DNA of 14,337 bases from the NCBI GenBank assembly GCA_017411665.1, contig JAFQPT010000030.1:1-14337 (forward strand), given 5' to 3'. This document shows positions 1-6,083 of the stretch, piece by piece (the first letter of the stretch is position 1; each line of letters opens with the position of its first letter). This DNA comes from Oscillospiraceae bacterium. Its GTDB lineage: Bacteria > Bacillota_A > Clostridia > Oscillospirales > Oscillospiraceae. A program made the translations under genes and the position numbers. A model generated the notes under the pieces. That model was not told the DNA's origin and did no database searches. It saw only the letters and a list, made by a program, of their open reading frames with translations.

Positions 1-111
1 CTTGCGGTGGAGAGGTCGAAAAACATGCGGAAACGTTTGTAAAATCGACCTCTCAGTCATTTTGCTGCGCAAAATGCCAGCTCCCCTTATCGAAGGGGAG
101 CCAAGCGCCTC
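1..111 (+). repeat. Truncated copy of a hairpin-rich intergenic repeat (family B)
   Basis: This is the right-hand part of an element whose fuller copy lies at 3535-3653; the left part is cut by the window edge. It begins in the arm containing GCGGTGGAG. A stem AGAGGTCGA (11-19) pairs with TCGACCTCT (45-53). Next is TTTTGC-TGC-GCAAAA (60-74), then GCTCCCCTT (80-88) pairing with AAGGGGAGC (93-101). The order of stems matches the second copy, but most arm sequences differ while staying complementary. No gene is seen in 1-231 apart from this repeat and the control region of the next gene. Confidence 0.75.
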
Positions 112-152
112 TTTTAACTCTTCCCTTCAAATTCCGATTTATCGTGATTCAC

Positions 153-211
153 ATCTTTAACAAATCTTAAAATTTTTCCGTCTGTTATCTTAAAGGGGAA
201 AGTGATATGAT
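153..211 (+). promoter_or_regulatory. Candidate promoter and PhoB/OmpR-type binding site for the two-component operon
   Basis: A direct repeat with 11-bp spacing begins ATCTTTAAC at 153 and ATCTTAAAA at 164. It can also be read as TTAACA-N4-TTAAAA (157-172), the layout of Pho-type boxes bound by OmpR/PhoB winged-helix regulators. A third TCTTAA lies at 188-193. A -10-like TATGAT is at 206-211, 21 bases before the start codon, with only a weak -35 near 183-188. The spacing suggests autoregulation by the response regulator encoded next. That is inference; the -10 is better supported than the operator. Confidence 0.45.
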
Positions 212-231
212 ATAGCCAAGAGGTGAGGAGT

Positions 232-924
232 ATGTACAAAATCTTAGTTTGCGACGACGAAAAGGATATCGTTTCCGCGCTGAATATCTATCTGTCTTCC
301 GAAGGCTACGAGGTGATCCCCGCATACTCCGGCAAGCAGGCGCTGGAAATCATCGACAATCAGCAGATTGACCTGGTTTTGATGGATATTATGATGCCCG
401 AAATGGATGGCCTGACCGCGGTGGCCAAGCTGAGGGAAACCAGCAATGTGCCTGTCCTGTTTCTGACGGCGAAAAGCGAGGATGCGGATATGATCCTCGG
501 CTTGAATATGGGTGCCGATGACTATATCACCAAGCCCTTTAAGCCTATGGAGGTCATTGCCCGTGTCCGCAGCCATTTGCGCCGCTATAATCTCTTCGGC
601 GGTGCCCAAAAGCAGGACACGGTGCTGCGTGTGGGCGGCATTCAGCTGGATCACGATACCAAAACCGTCACGCTGGACGGGGAACCTGTGTCTTTGACAC
701 CTCTGGAATACAGCATCCTTCACTATCTCATGAAGAACCCCGGCAAGGTGTTCTCCTCCGAGCAGCTGTATCGGGAAGTGTGGAAGGATGCGCCTATGGG
801 CGGAGAAAACACCGTTGCGGTACATATCCGCCATTTGCGAGAAAAACTGGAAATCGACCCCTCCAACCCACGATACATTAAAGTTGTATGGGGTCACGGC
901 TATAAACTGGAGGCGATGAAATGA
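232..924 (+). CDS. OmpR/PhoB-family response regulator
   Basis: Cytoplasmic DNA-binding response regulator of 230 residues, the usual family length. The receiver domain (about 1-115) has the acidic pair D8/D9, phospho-acceptor D52 in the LVLMDIMMPEMDG motif, T79 and K101 of the KPF motif. The winged-helix DNA-binding domain (about 130-228) includes the typical LTPLEYSILHYL and GHGYKLE stretches. ATG 232 is chosen because GAGGTG (220-225) sits six bases upstream; an in-frame GTG at 223 would lie within that ribosome binding site. Its last codons overlap the kinase start (ATGA), so the two are translationally coupled and form a two-component pair. An 11-bp direct repeat upstream suggests it may control its own operon. 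The signal sensed and the regulon cannot be read from the sequence. Confidence 0.95.
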   Translation: MYKILVCDDEKDIVSALNIYLSSEGYEVIPAYSGKQALEIIDNQQIDLVLMDIMMPEMDGLTAVAKLRETSNVPVLFLTAKSEDADMILGLNMGADDYITKPFKPMEVIARVRSHLRRYNLFGGAQKQDTVLRVGGIQLDHDTKTVTLDGEPVSLTPLEYSILHYLMKNPGKVFSSEQLYREVWKDAPMGGENTVAVHIRHLREKLEIDPSNPRYIKVVWGHGYKLEAMK

Positions 925-3485
925 AAGCATTTCGAGGAAGTGCCATTGCAAAGCTCATCATCGGGCTTCTGGTGATTGCCTTGCTGACAGGCTGCGCTTA
1001 TTATGCGACCTTCGGTGTGGCCTTCACGGTAGTCAGTGCCGATGACTGGGCAGGTGCGGTGCTGAATATGGCGATGAGTCGGCAGACGGCATATGTCTAT
1101 GACTACTATCAGCTGACGGAAGAGTATAAGGGTGTTAAGGAAAAGGATATCCCCGACTGGGCGAAGGAAAATTTGGCAAATTATGAAGCCATGTTCAATC
1201 CCGAAACCACCAACTTCCGTTATCAAATTACCGATGAAGACGGAAAGGTGCTGTTCGGCAACTATGAGGGCGAAGAATATATTGCCCGATCCTATGACTG
1301 GGAGCAGCGCCTTAACAGCACAGAAGAGGATCTGGAAAAGCTGCGGGCCTATGAGCAGCGGTATGATCAATATTTCGACTATGATAACAATGTGTATTTG
1401 AACACCGGTTACAGCCGATATCCCATAGAATGGTATGACGAACTGCCGAAGGAATATCTGGATTGCACGATAGATGAATGGGGTTACCTGTATGATGTAA
1501 ACGATAACATTGTTGCCCGTGTGGAAAACTATGCAGATGTGTTCCCCTATTTAGAGGAATCCGCAGAAACGGATTTAGTGATTGACGAGGAATTGTATGC
1601 GGAAATCGTAGTAGATGGTGTTAACTACTATCCCGTTGATCGCAATGTCGGCTATCCACCCTACTTTGCGTTCCAAGATGACTACGGCAATTTCTACGAT
1701 GAAGACCTGAACTGCATCGCCCATAACGGCGAAGTCATTCGGGTGGATTCAACACCGGCTCCCACACCGACACCTCGTCCGCAAACAGAAAGCACGGATG
1801 TGAAGCCTGAAAGCAGAGCTACGGTTAAGCCCATCATCACAAAGCTGAACACGGTCATGACCGCTGAGGAATACGAAGCGCTCTATGACAAGTGCTACGA
1901 GGAATATTCCATCCGCGGCTATATCCCCAAGGAAATGACCGTGGAGGATAACTACTCCACATTGTATGACGAGGTCATGAATTATGCTGCGGGGCGGGAA
2001 ACCTATCTGCAAAATGCCATCGGTCTGGGCATCGGCGGTCTGATGCTGCTGGCGATCCTTCTGGTACTGGCAGGCAAGCGGAATGCCGAGGGCGAGTTTG
2101 AAGCAAGCGGCACAGGCCAACTGCCCTGGGATGCATGGCTGGTTGGCTTCTGCTGTCTGGCAGTGGGCGCAGGCGGACTGGTGTTTGTGGCCGCAGAGCT
2201 TGCTAGCGAAGCACTGCAATATAACGGCATGGAAGCGAGTGTGGAATTCTTTGATCTCGTCATCAAAGGCTGCACTGCTGCTGTGGCACTGTGTATGGTA
2301 TTGTTGGTAGGTCTGCTGCACTCTATGGCAGCTCGCGTGAAGGTCAAGGGCTGGTGGCGCAACTGCCTGTGCTGGAAGGCGCTGGTTTGGTGCTGGAAGT
2401 GGTGCATCAAGATTCTCAAATGGAGCTGGAAGCTGTGGCTGAAGGTTTGGCGTTGGTTTAAGGGCCTGTGCAGCAGATTCGGGGCTGCAGTGAAGAAAAT
2501 CCCTCTGGTCTGGAAGGCTGCTGTGATTTTTGCCGCTGTCAGTGCAGTGGAATTTATCTTCTTCGGTATCCATTCTACTTATGGGAAAGGCGTGTTCCTT
2601 GCTCTTATGTGGCATATTGTAAAGTTCCTTGTGTGCATCATCATTTGTCTGATGCTCAAGCGGCTGCAGCAGGGTGCCCGCACCATTGCCGACGGCAATC
2701 TGGATCACCGCATTGATACCAAGAACCTGTACGGGGATTTCAAGGAGCATGCGGAATGCCTGAACCGCATCGGCGATGGCTTGAGCCACAGTGTGGACGC
2801 ACAGCTGCGCTCCGAGCGTATGAAGACAGAGCTCATCACCAATGTTTCCCACGATTTGAAAACACCTCTCACCAGCATCGTCAACTATGTTGATCTGCTG
2901 AAGAAGGAAGAGCTGACCGGCAAGACTGCGGAATATGTGGAAGTACTGGACAGACAGTCTGCGCGACTGAAGAAACTGACGGAAGACTTGGTGGAAGCTT
3001 CCAAGGCATCCACGGGAAGTCTCAATGTAAACGTGGAGCGGGTCAGCGTGACCGAACTCATTGAACAGGCGAGAGCGGAATATGCAGTTCGTTTGAAGGA
3101 AAGCGGTTTGCAGGCCATTGTCCGTCAGCCCGACGAGGAAGTGGTTGTCTGGGCAGACGGCAAGTATGTCTGGCGCATTCTGGATAACCTGTTGTCGAAT
3201 GTCTGCAAGTACGCGATGCCAAATACCCGCGTGTATCTGGAGCTGCGAAAGGAAGGCGACAATGCGGTCGTGAGCGTGAAGAATATGTCCCGTGAGAGCC
3301 TCAATATCTCTGCCGAGGAATTGATGGAACGCTTTGTCCGCGGTGACAGCTCCCGTAATACGGAAGGCAGCGGTCTGGGCTTGAGCATTGCGCAAAGTCT
3401 GGCGAAGCTTATGGGCGGCGAGGTACACGTCACCATCGACGGCGACCTGTTCAAGGCGGAGGTGAGCCTGCCGCTGGCGAAGTAA
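921..3485 (+). CDS. Large multi-pass sensor histidine kinase
   Basis: Membrane sensor kinase of 854 residues, presumed partner of the preceding regulator. Visible in order: a membrane anchor (about 10-33); a Tyr/Asp/Glu-rich extracellular region (about 36-360) with a Pro/Thr linker at 277-288; membrane segments near 366-388, 406-427, 446-470, 531-551 and 557-579; a HAMP-like linker (about 580-630); an H-box NVSHDLKTPLTSI with predicted phosphorylated H644; an N-box DNLLSN with N756 and N760; and a GSGLGLS ATP-lid motif at 816-822. The usual DxGxG motif of the ATP site is replaced by VKNMS around N788. I recall this variant in related clostridial kinases, so it need not mean inactivity. Residues 478-512, between membrane segments four and five, contain 11 tryptophans mixed with Lys/Arg. 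The extracellular region matches no sensor family I can name. A strong terminator follows 8 bases after the stop. Confidence 0.93.
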   Translation: MKAFRGSAIAKLIIGLLVIALLTGCAYYATFGVAFTVVSADDWAGAVLNMAMSRQTAYVYDYYQLTEEYKGVKEKDIPDWAKENLANYEAMFNPETTNFRYQITDEDGKVLFGNYEGEEYIARSYDWEQRLNSTEEDLEKLRAYEQRYDQYFDYDNNVYLNTGYSRYPIEWYDELPKEYLDCTIDEWGYLYDVNDNIVARVENYADVFPYLEESAETDLVIDEELYAEIVVDGVNYYPVDRNVGYPPYFAFQDDYGNFYDEDLNCIAHNGEVIRVDSTPAPTPTPRPQTESTDVKPESRATVKPIITKLNTVMTAEEYEALYDKCYEEYSIRGYIPKEMTVEDNYSTLYDEVMNYAAGRETYLQNAIGLGIGGLMLLAILLVLAGKRNAEGEFEASGTGQLPWDAWLVGFCCLAVGAGGLVFVAAELASEALQYNGMEASVEFFDLVIKGCTAAVALCMVLLVGLLHSMAARVKVKGWWRNCLCWKALVWCWKWCIKILKWSWKLWLKVWRWFKGLCSRFGAAVKKIPLVWKAAVIFAAVSAVEFIFFGIHSTYGKGVFLALMWHIVKFLVCIIICLMLKRLQQGARTIADGNLDHRIDTKNLYGDFKEHAECLNRIGDGLSHSVDAQLRSERMKTELITNVSHDLKTPLTSIVNYVDLLKKEELTGKTAEYVEVLDRQSARLKKLTEDLVEASKASTGSLNVNVERVSVTELIEQARAEYAVRLKESGLQAIVRQPDEEVVVWADGKYVWRILDNLLSNVCKYAMPNTRVYLELRKEGDNAVVSVKNMSRESLNISAEELMERFVRGDSSRNTEGSGLGLSIAQSLAKLMGGEVHVTIDGDLFKAEVSLPLAK

Positions 3486-3493
3486 TATTAATT

Positions 3494-3529
3494 ACGACGC
3501 AGTACCGATAGGTATTGCGTCGTTTCTTT
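3494..3529 (+). terminator. Rho-independent terminator of the two-component operon
   Basis: A 13-bp stem (3494-3506 with 3511-3523, one G-T pair) closes a GATA loop and is followed by TTCTTT. It starts 8 bases after the kinase stop, so it ends the regulator-kinase transcript and separates it from the downstream lipoprotein gene. Confidence 0.9.
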
Positions 3530-3534
3530 GCGAA

Positions 3535-3653
3535 AGCCTCCCTTGCCTAAAGGGAGGGGGACCGCTTTAGCGGTGGAGGGATTCATAGTTCAAAATTGAA
3601 TCCCCCAGTCTTTTGCCTTTGGCAAAATCCAGCCCCCTTTAGACAAGGGGGCC
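3535..3653 (+). repeat. Hairpin-rich intergenic repeat with inverted ends (family B, full copy)
   Basis: About 119 bp. The ends are inverted versions of each other: the left end is GCCTCCCTTGCCTAAAGGG and the reverse complement of the right end is GGCCCCCTTGTCTAAAGGG. Internal stems in order: CCTCCCTT/AAGGGAGG (3537-3557), ACCGC/GCGGT (3561-3574), GGGATTCA/TGAATCCC (3578-3604), TTTTGCC/GGCAAAA (3611-3627), and GCCCCCTT/AAGGGGGC (3632-3652). It shares its layout with 1-111. It encodes no protein and resembles a MITE-like or otherwise non-autonomous element. I recall similar intergenic repeats as abundant in gut Clostridia but cannot name a family. Confidence 0.8.
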
Positions 3654-3679
3654 TTATTATAGAATTCACATTTTTCCTC

Positions 3680-3708
3680 TTGAAAATCCCATCGGGGTCA
3701 TGTATGCT
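3680..3708 (+). promoter_or_regulatory. Sigma-A-type promoter for the lipoprotein gene
   Basis: TTGAAA (3680-3685) and TATGCT (3703-3708) are separated by exactly 17 bases, about 55 bases upstream of the start codon. Since a terminator and a repeat lie between the kinase and this point, the lipoprotein gene is probably transcribed on its own. Confidence 0.6.
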
Positions 3709-3763
3709 GTTTTTGTAAATTGGATAAGTATCCCCTGTTTGGGGTTTGGATAAGGAGAAAAGA

Positions 3764-4561
3764 ATGAATATGAAACGGTTGATTACGCTGCTTCTTGCGC
3801 TGTGCATGGTGCTGACACTTTGTGCCTGCGGCAAGACGGGCGGTGCATATACGATGGTGGAACAGCTCAATGAAGGGCAGTATGCCATCGGTTTCCGAAA
3901 CGATGACCCCATTGCGGACTACATTGAGGCAGCGTTGAAGGTGCTGACTGCCAACGGTAAGGTTGGAGAACTGGAGATTCGCTGGTTCAACGACACCAAT
4001 ATTACCGACTTCGGCAAGGATGTAAATGCACTTGCCAAGCTGGGCGATATTCCCGAACGTACGCTGATTATGGGTCTTGACCCTGACAATTTCCCCATGA
4101 GCTACGTAAGCAACGGCGTATACATGGGCTTCGACGTGGATTTGTGCCGCGAAGTTTGCAATCTGCTGGGCTGGGAACTGCGCTTCTGTGAGGTGGAAGA
4201 CGAAACCAAGGCTTTTGTGCACCTGTACTCCGGCAATGCGGATGTGGTCTGGGGCGGTATGCTGCTGAACCCCAAGGAGACCACCTATTCTGTACGCTGT
4301 CCCTACATGGAAGGCGGTAATGTGCTGGTGGTACTGGCGGGTAGCGGTCTGGGCAGTATTCGCAAGCTGGGCGGCAAAACCATCGGCATGAACGATGCGC
4401 CCCGCTATGCGGAGGCATTGTCTGCCACTGAGCTGAAGCAGACTGCAGGGCAGATTGTGGTGACCGAGGACGGAAACGAAGTGGTATTTGACAGCCTGTA
4501 TAAGGGCGTGTATGATGCCATCGTTACCGACTATGCAACGGCAAAGTATTACATGAGATAA
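3764..4561 (+). CDS. SBP_bac_3-type substrate-binding lipoprotein with permuted domain order
   Basis: Secreted, lipid-anchored binding protein of 265 residues related to amino-acid ABC-transporter receptors. A signal peptide ends in the lipobox LCAC with C22 as the lipidated residue. Residues 35-78 (YAIGFRNDD, then a helix, then a RWF motif) look like the C-terminal end of an ordinary SBP_bac_3 protein. Residues 98-265 begin with the usual N-terminal strand (TLIMGLDPDNFPMSY), continue with GFDVDL (122-127), and stop at the second hinge (VTDYATAKYYMR), where the missing C-terminal piece would normally follow. The fold therefore appears circularly permuted. ATG 3764 is chosen because AAGGAG (3752-3757) is six bases upstream; ATG 3770 and an upstream TTG fit less well. 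No permease or ATPase gene of an amino-acid transporter is adjacent, so it may be a solitary receptor or a sensor accessory. The ligand is unknown. Confidence 0.88.
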   Translation: MNMKRLITLLLALCMVLTLCACGKTGGAYTMVEQLNEGQYAIGFRNDDPIADYIEAALKVLTANGKVGELEIRWFNDTNITDFGKDVNALAKLGDIPERTLIMGLDPDNFPMSYVSNGVYMGFDVDLCREVCNLLGWELRFCEVEDETKAFVHLYSGNADVVWGGMLLNPKETTYSVRCPYMEGGNVLVVLAGSGLGSIRKLGGKTIGMNDAPRYAEALSATELKQTAGQIVVTEDGNEVVFDSLYKGVYDAIVTDYATAKYYMR

Positions 4562-4578
4562 AAGATAGCTGCTGAACT

Positions 4579-4611
4579 GGCACAACGGTTTGAGCTGTTG
4601 TGCCTGTTTTT
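4579..4611 (+). terminator. Rho-independent terminator of the lipoprotein gene
   Basis: GGCACAAC (4579-4586) pairs with GTTGTGCC (4597-4604), followed by TGTTTTT. It lies 17 bases after the lipoprotein stop. Confidence 0.85.
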
Positions 4612-4669
4612 GCATTAGTGAATTGAGAAATGGGAAATTGAAGGAATATAGAACACACAAAAAAGGAAC

Positions 4670-4760
4670 TGTCATTCCGACCGAGCGAAGCGAGTGGAGT
4701 GAATCCCCTCAATAATAGGCGCACCTATTGGGGGATTCCTCGACTTCGCTCGGAATGACA
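4670..4760 (+). repeat. 91-bp palindromic intergenic element (family C)
   Basis: The ends are a perfect inverted repeat, TGTCATTCCG (4670-4679) and CGGAATGACA (4751-4760). Further pairs are CCGAGCGAAG (4681-4690) with CTTCGCTCGG (4744-4753), offset by a few inserted bases; GAATCCCC (4701-4708) with GGGGATTC (4731-4738); and AATAGG (4714-4719) with CCTATT (4724-4729). The whole unit can fold into one long hairpin. It has no coding capacity and resembles a non-autonomous miniature element. I recall similar ends starting TGTCATTCCGA in other Firmicutes genomes. Only one copy is in this window. Confidence 0.8.
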
Positions 4761-4871
4761 GCGGGGGTTGGGATACGTCCCTCGTACTATTCTCTATCGG
4801 TGTGTCCTCTTTAAGTTCCGATTTATTGAACAGGCACGCTTCTGCACGATTATCAAATATTTCCGAAAAAA
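4761..4871. other. Gene-free spacer between the palindrome and an orphan terminator
   Basis: I see no credible reading frame here on either strand. A minus-strand open frame that starts in the downstream terminator and runs through the palindrome has no ribosome binding site and no family features. A small GGGA-TACG-TCCC hairpin is at 4770-4781. Because a strong terminator follows, the stretch could be the body of a small RNA or simply a relic; nothing decides between these. Confidence 0.3.
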
Positions 4872-4910
4872 GAATGCCGATTTTCCACAAATCGGCATTC
4901 ACTTTTTTTT
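4872..4910 (+). terminator. Perfect-stem terminator with no recognised gene before it
   Basis: GAATGCCGATTT (4872-4883) pairs perfectly with AAATCGGCATTC (4889-4900) around a five-base loop, followed by ACTTTTTTTT. On the other strand the same stem is followed by six T residues, so it could act in both directions. The nearest upstream gene already has its own terminator at 4579-4611. Its 3' end overlaps the -35 region of the next promoter. Confidence 0.8.
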
Positions 4911-4926
4911 GTTATAATGGTATAAT
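4898..4926 (+). promoter_or_regulatory. Promoter of the methyltransferase gene
   Basis: TTCACT (4898-4903) and TATAAT (4921-4926) are 17 bases apart; a second TATAAT is at 4913-4918. Transcription would start near 4930-4935, which argues against the in-frame ATG at 4930 as the main start and in favour of 4984. The -35 lies within the terminator stem just upstream. Confidence 0.7.
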
Positions 4927-4983
4927 ACTATGTCTAATTATAAAATGGATAAGACTAACGATTTTTCACGAGGTGTAAACTTT

Positions 4984-5847
4984 ATGTGGATTGCAGATAA
5001 CTGGAATGATTTTGAAGTGCTGGACTGCTCCAACGGCGAAAAGCTGGAGCGTTGGGGGGATTACTATCTGGTGCGTCCCGACCCGCAGGCGATTTGGAGC
5101 ACGCCCCGCAAGAATTCCAAGTGGAAGACCCGCGATGCTTCCTACTCCCGCAGCAATACAGGCGGCGGTGCATGGAATAAGAGCCGTCTGCCCGAACGCT
5201 GGACGGTTGACTATAAGGACTTGACCTTCAACATCAAGCCCATGAACTTCAAGCACACCGGTCTGTTCCCCGAACAGGCTGCCAACTGGGACTACGCTAT
5301 GGACAAGATTCGCAATGCAGGCCGCCCCATCAAGGTGCTGAACCTGTTTGCATATACCGGAGGTGCGACTGTTGCCTGTCTGAAGGCGGGCGCAAGCGTG
5401 ACCCACGTCGATGCAGCAAAGGGTATGGTCGCCTGGGCAAAGGAAAATGCCCAGTCCTCCGGCGTGATCGACTGTCCTGTGCGCTGGATCGTGGAAGACT
5501 GCGCCAAGTTTGTAGAACGGGAAATTCGCCGCGGCAACAAGTACGATGCCATCATCATGGACCCTCCCTCCTACGGCAGAGGCCCCGGCGGCGAGGTGTG
5601 GAAGCTGGAAGAAAGCCTGTGGCCTTTCGTGGAACTGGTTTCCAAGGTGCTCAGCGATGATCCCCTGTTTGTCATCATCAGCTCCTACACCACAGGTCTG
5701 TCTCCCAGTGTGCTGACCTACATTACCGAAAGCATCTTCACCAAGAAGTACGGCCGTGGTCATGCGGAAAGCCGTGAGCTGGGGCTGCCTGTAAAGGACA
5801 CCGGTCTGGTGCTGCCCTGCGGCAGTGCGTGCCACTGGGAAATTTAA
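4984..5847 (+). CDS. Class I SAM-dependent methyltransferase, RlmI-like
   Basis: Predicted cytoplasmic methyltransferase of 287 residues. A Rossmann-type SAM-binding motif, VLNLFAYTGG, spans 118-127, an acidic residue follows in THVDAA, and a DPPSYG motif begins at D193. This combination is that of the RlmI/RlmL-K group of rRNA methyltransferases. The N-terminal PUA domain of E. coli RlmI is not seen, so the exact RNA target is uncertain and no gene symbol is given. ATG 4984 is preferred: AGGTG (4971-4975) lies eight bases before it, whereas ATGs at 4930 and 4945 have no ribosome binding site and sit at or just after the predicted transcription start. Using 4930 would add 18 residues with no family features. 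It may be cotranscribed with the ecf genes, as no terminator or clear promoter is seen between them other than the folded repeat. Confidence 0.88.
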   Translation: MWIADNWNDFEVLDCSNGEKLERWGDYYLVRPDPQAIWSTPRKNSKWKTRDASYSRSNTGGGAWNKSRLPERWTVDYKDLTFNIKPMNFKHTGLFPEQAANWDYAMDKIRNAGRPIKVLNLFAYTGGATVACLKAGASVTHVDAAKGMVAWAKENAQSSGVIDCPVRWIVEDCAKFVEREIRRGNKYDAIIMDPPSYGRGPGGEVWKLEESLWPFVELVSKVLSDDPLFVIISSYTTGLSPSVLTYITESIFTKKYGRGHAESRELGLPVKDTGLVLPCGSACHWEI

Positions 5848-5863
5848 GCGCGCCTGCGCTTTT

Positions 5864-6054
5864 ACCCAACCGCCTTGCAGGCGCTTGGGTGAGGATTGTC
5901 CCTGCCTTGCGGCAATGGACATGCAGTCCGCTGCAGCGCACTCGCTGTGCTCGCACGTTTGCGGACTGTGAAGTGTATTTTCCGTGATACATGCTCCCGG
6001 AAAATACGGATTGAATTTGTTTCGCATCGAAGATGCGAATTCTGCGAAGCAGAA
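5864..6054 (+). repeat. ~190-bp multi-hairpin intergenic element, copy 1 (family A)
   Basis: Six successive stems: ACCCAA-C-CGCC / GGCG-C-TTGGGT (5864-5890); TGTCC-C-TGCC / GGCA-AT-GGACA (5897-5921); CAGTCCGC / GCGGACTG (5924-5968) enclosing AGCGCA/TGTGCT; GTATTTTCCG / CGGAAAATAC (5975-6007); TTCGCATC-GAA-GATGCGAA (6021-6039); and TTCTGC-GAA-GCAGAA (6040-6054). A second copy at 9377-9566 has the same order, spacing and length with different but complementary arms. This copy fills the gap between the methyltransferase and ecfA1, ending 29 bases before the latter's start. It matches no riboswitch class I know. It could be a mobile repeat or a structured RNA in the transcript. Confidence 0.85.
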
Positions 6055-6083
6055 AAGCAAGAAGCAAAAGGAATTAACTTTCT

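Noticed and set aside
1749..3428. A 559-codon minus-strand frame opposite the sensor kinase
   Set aside because: It is a shadow of a gene with clear H, N and lid motifs; its composition is Gln/His-rich, without family features.
5864..6054. Riboswitch controlling the ECF module
   Set aside because: A structured element upstream of ecfA1 is tempting, but a second copy follows truA, the stems are not conserved in sequence as a ligand pocket would be, and I recognise no known riboswitch core.
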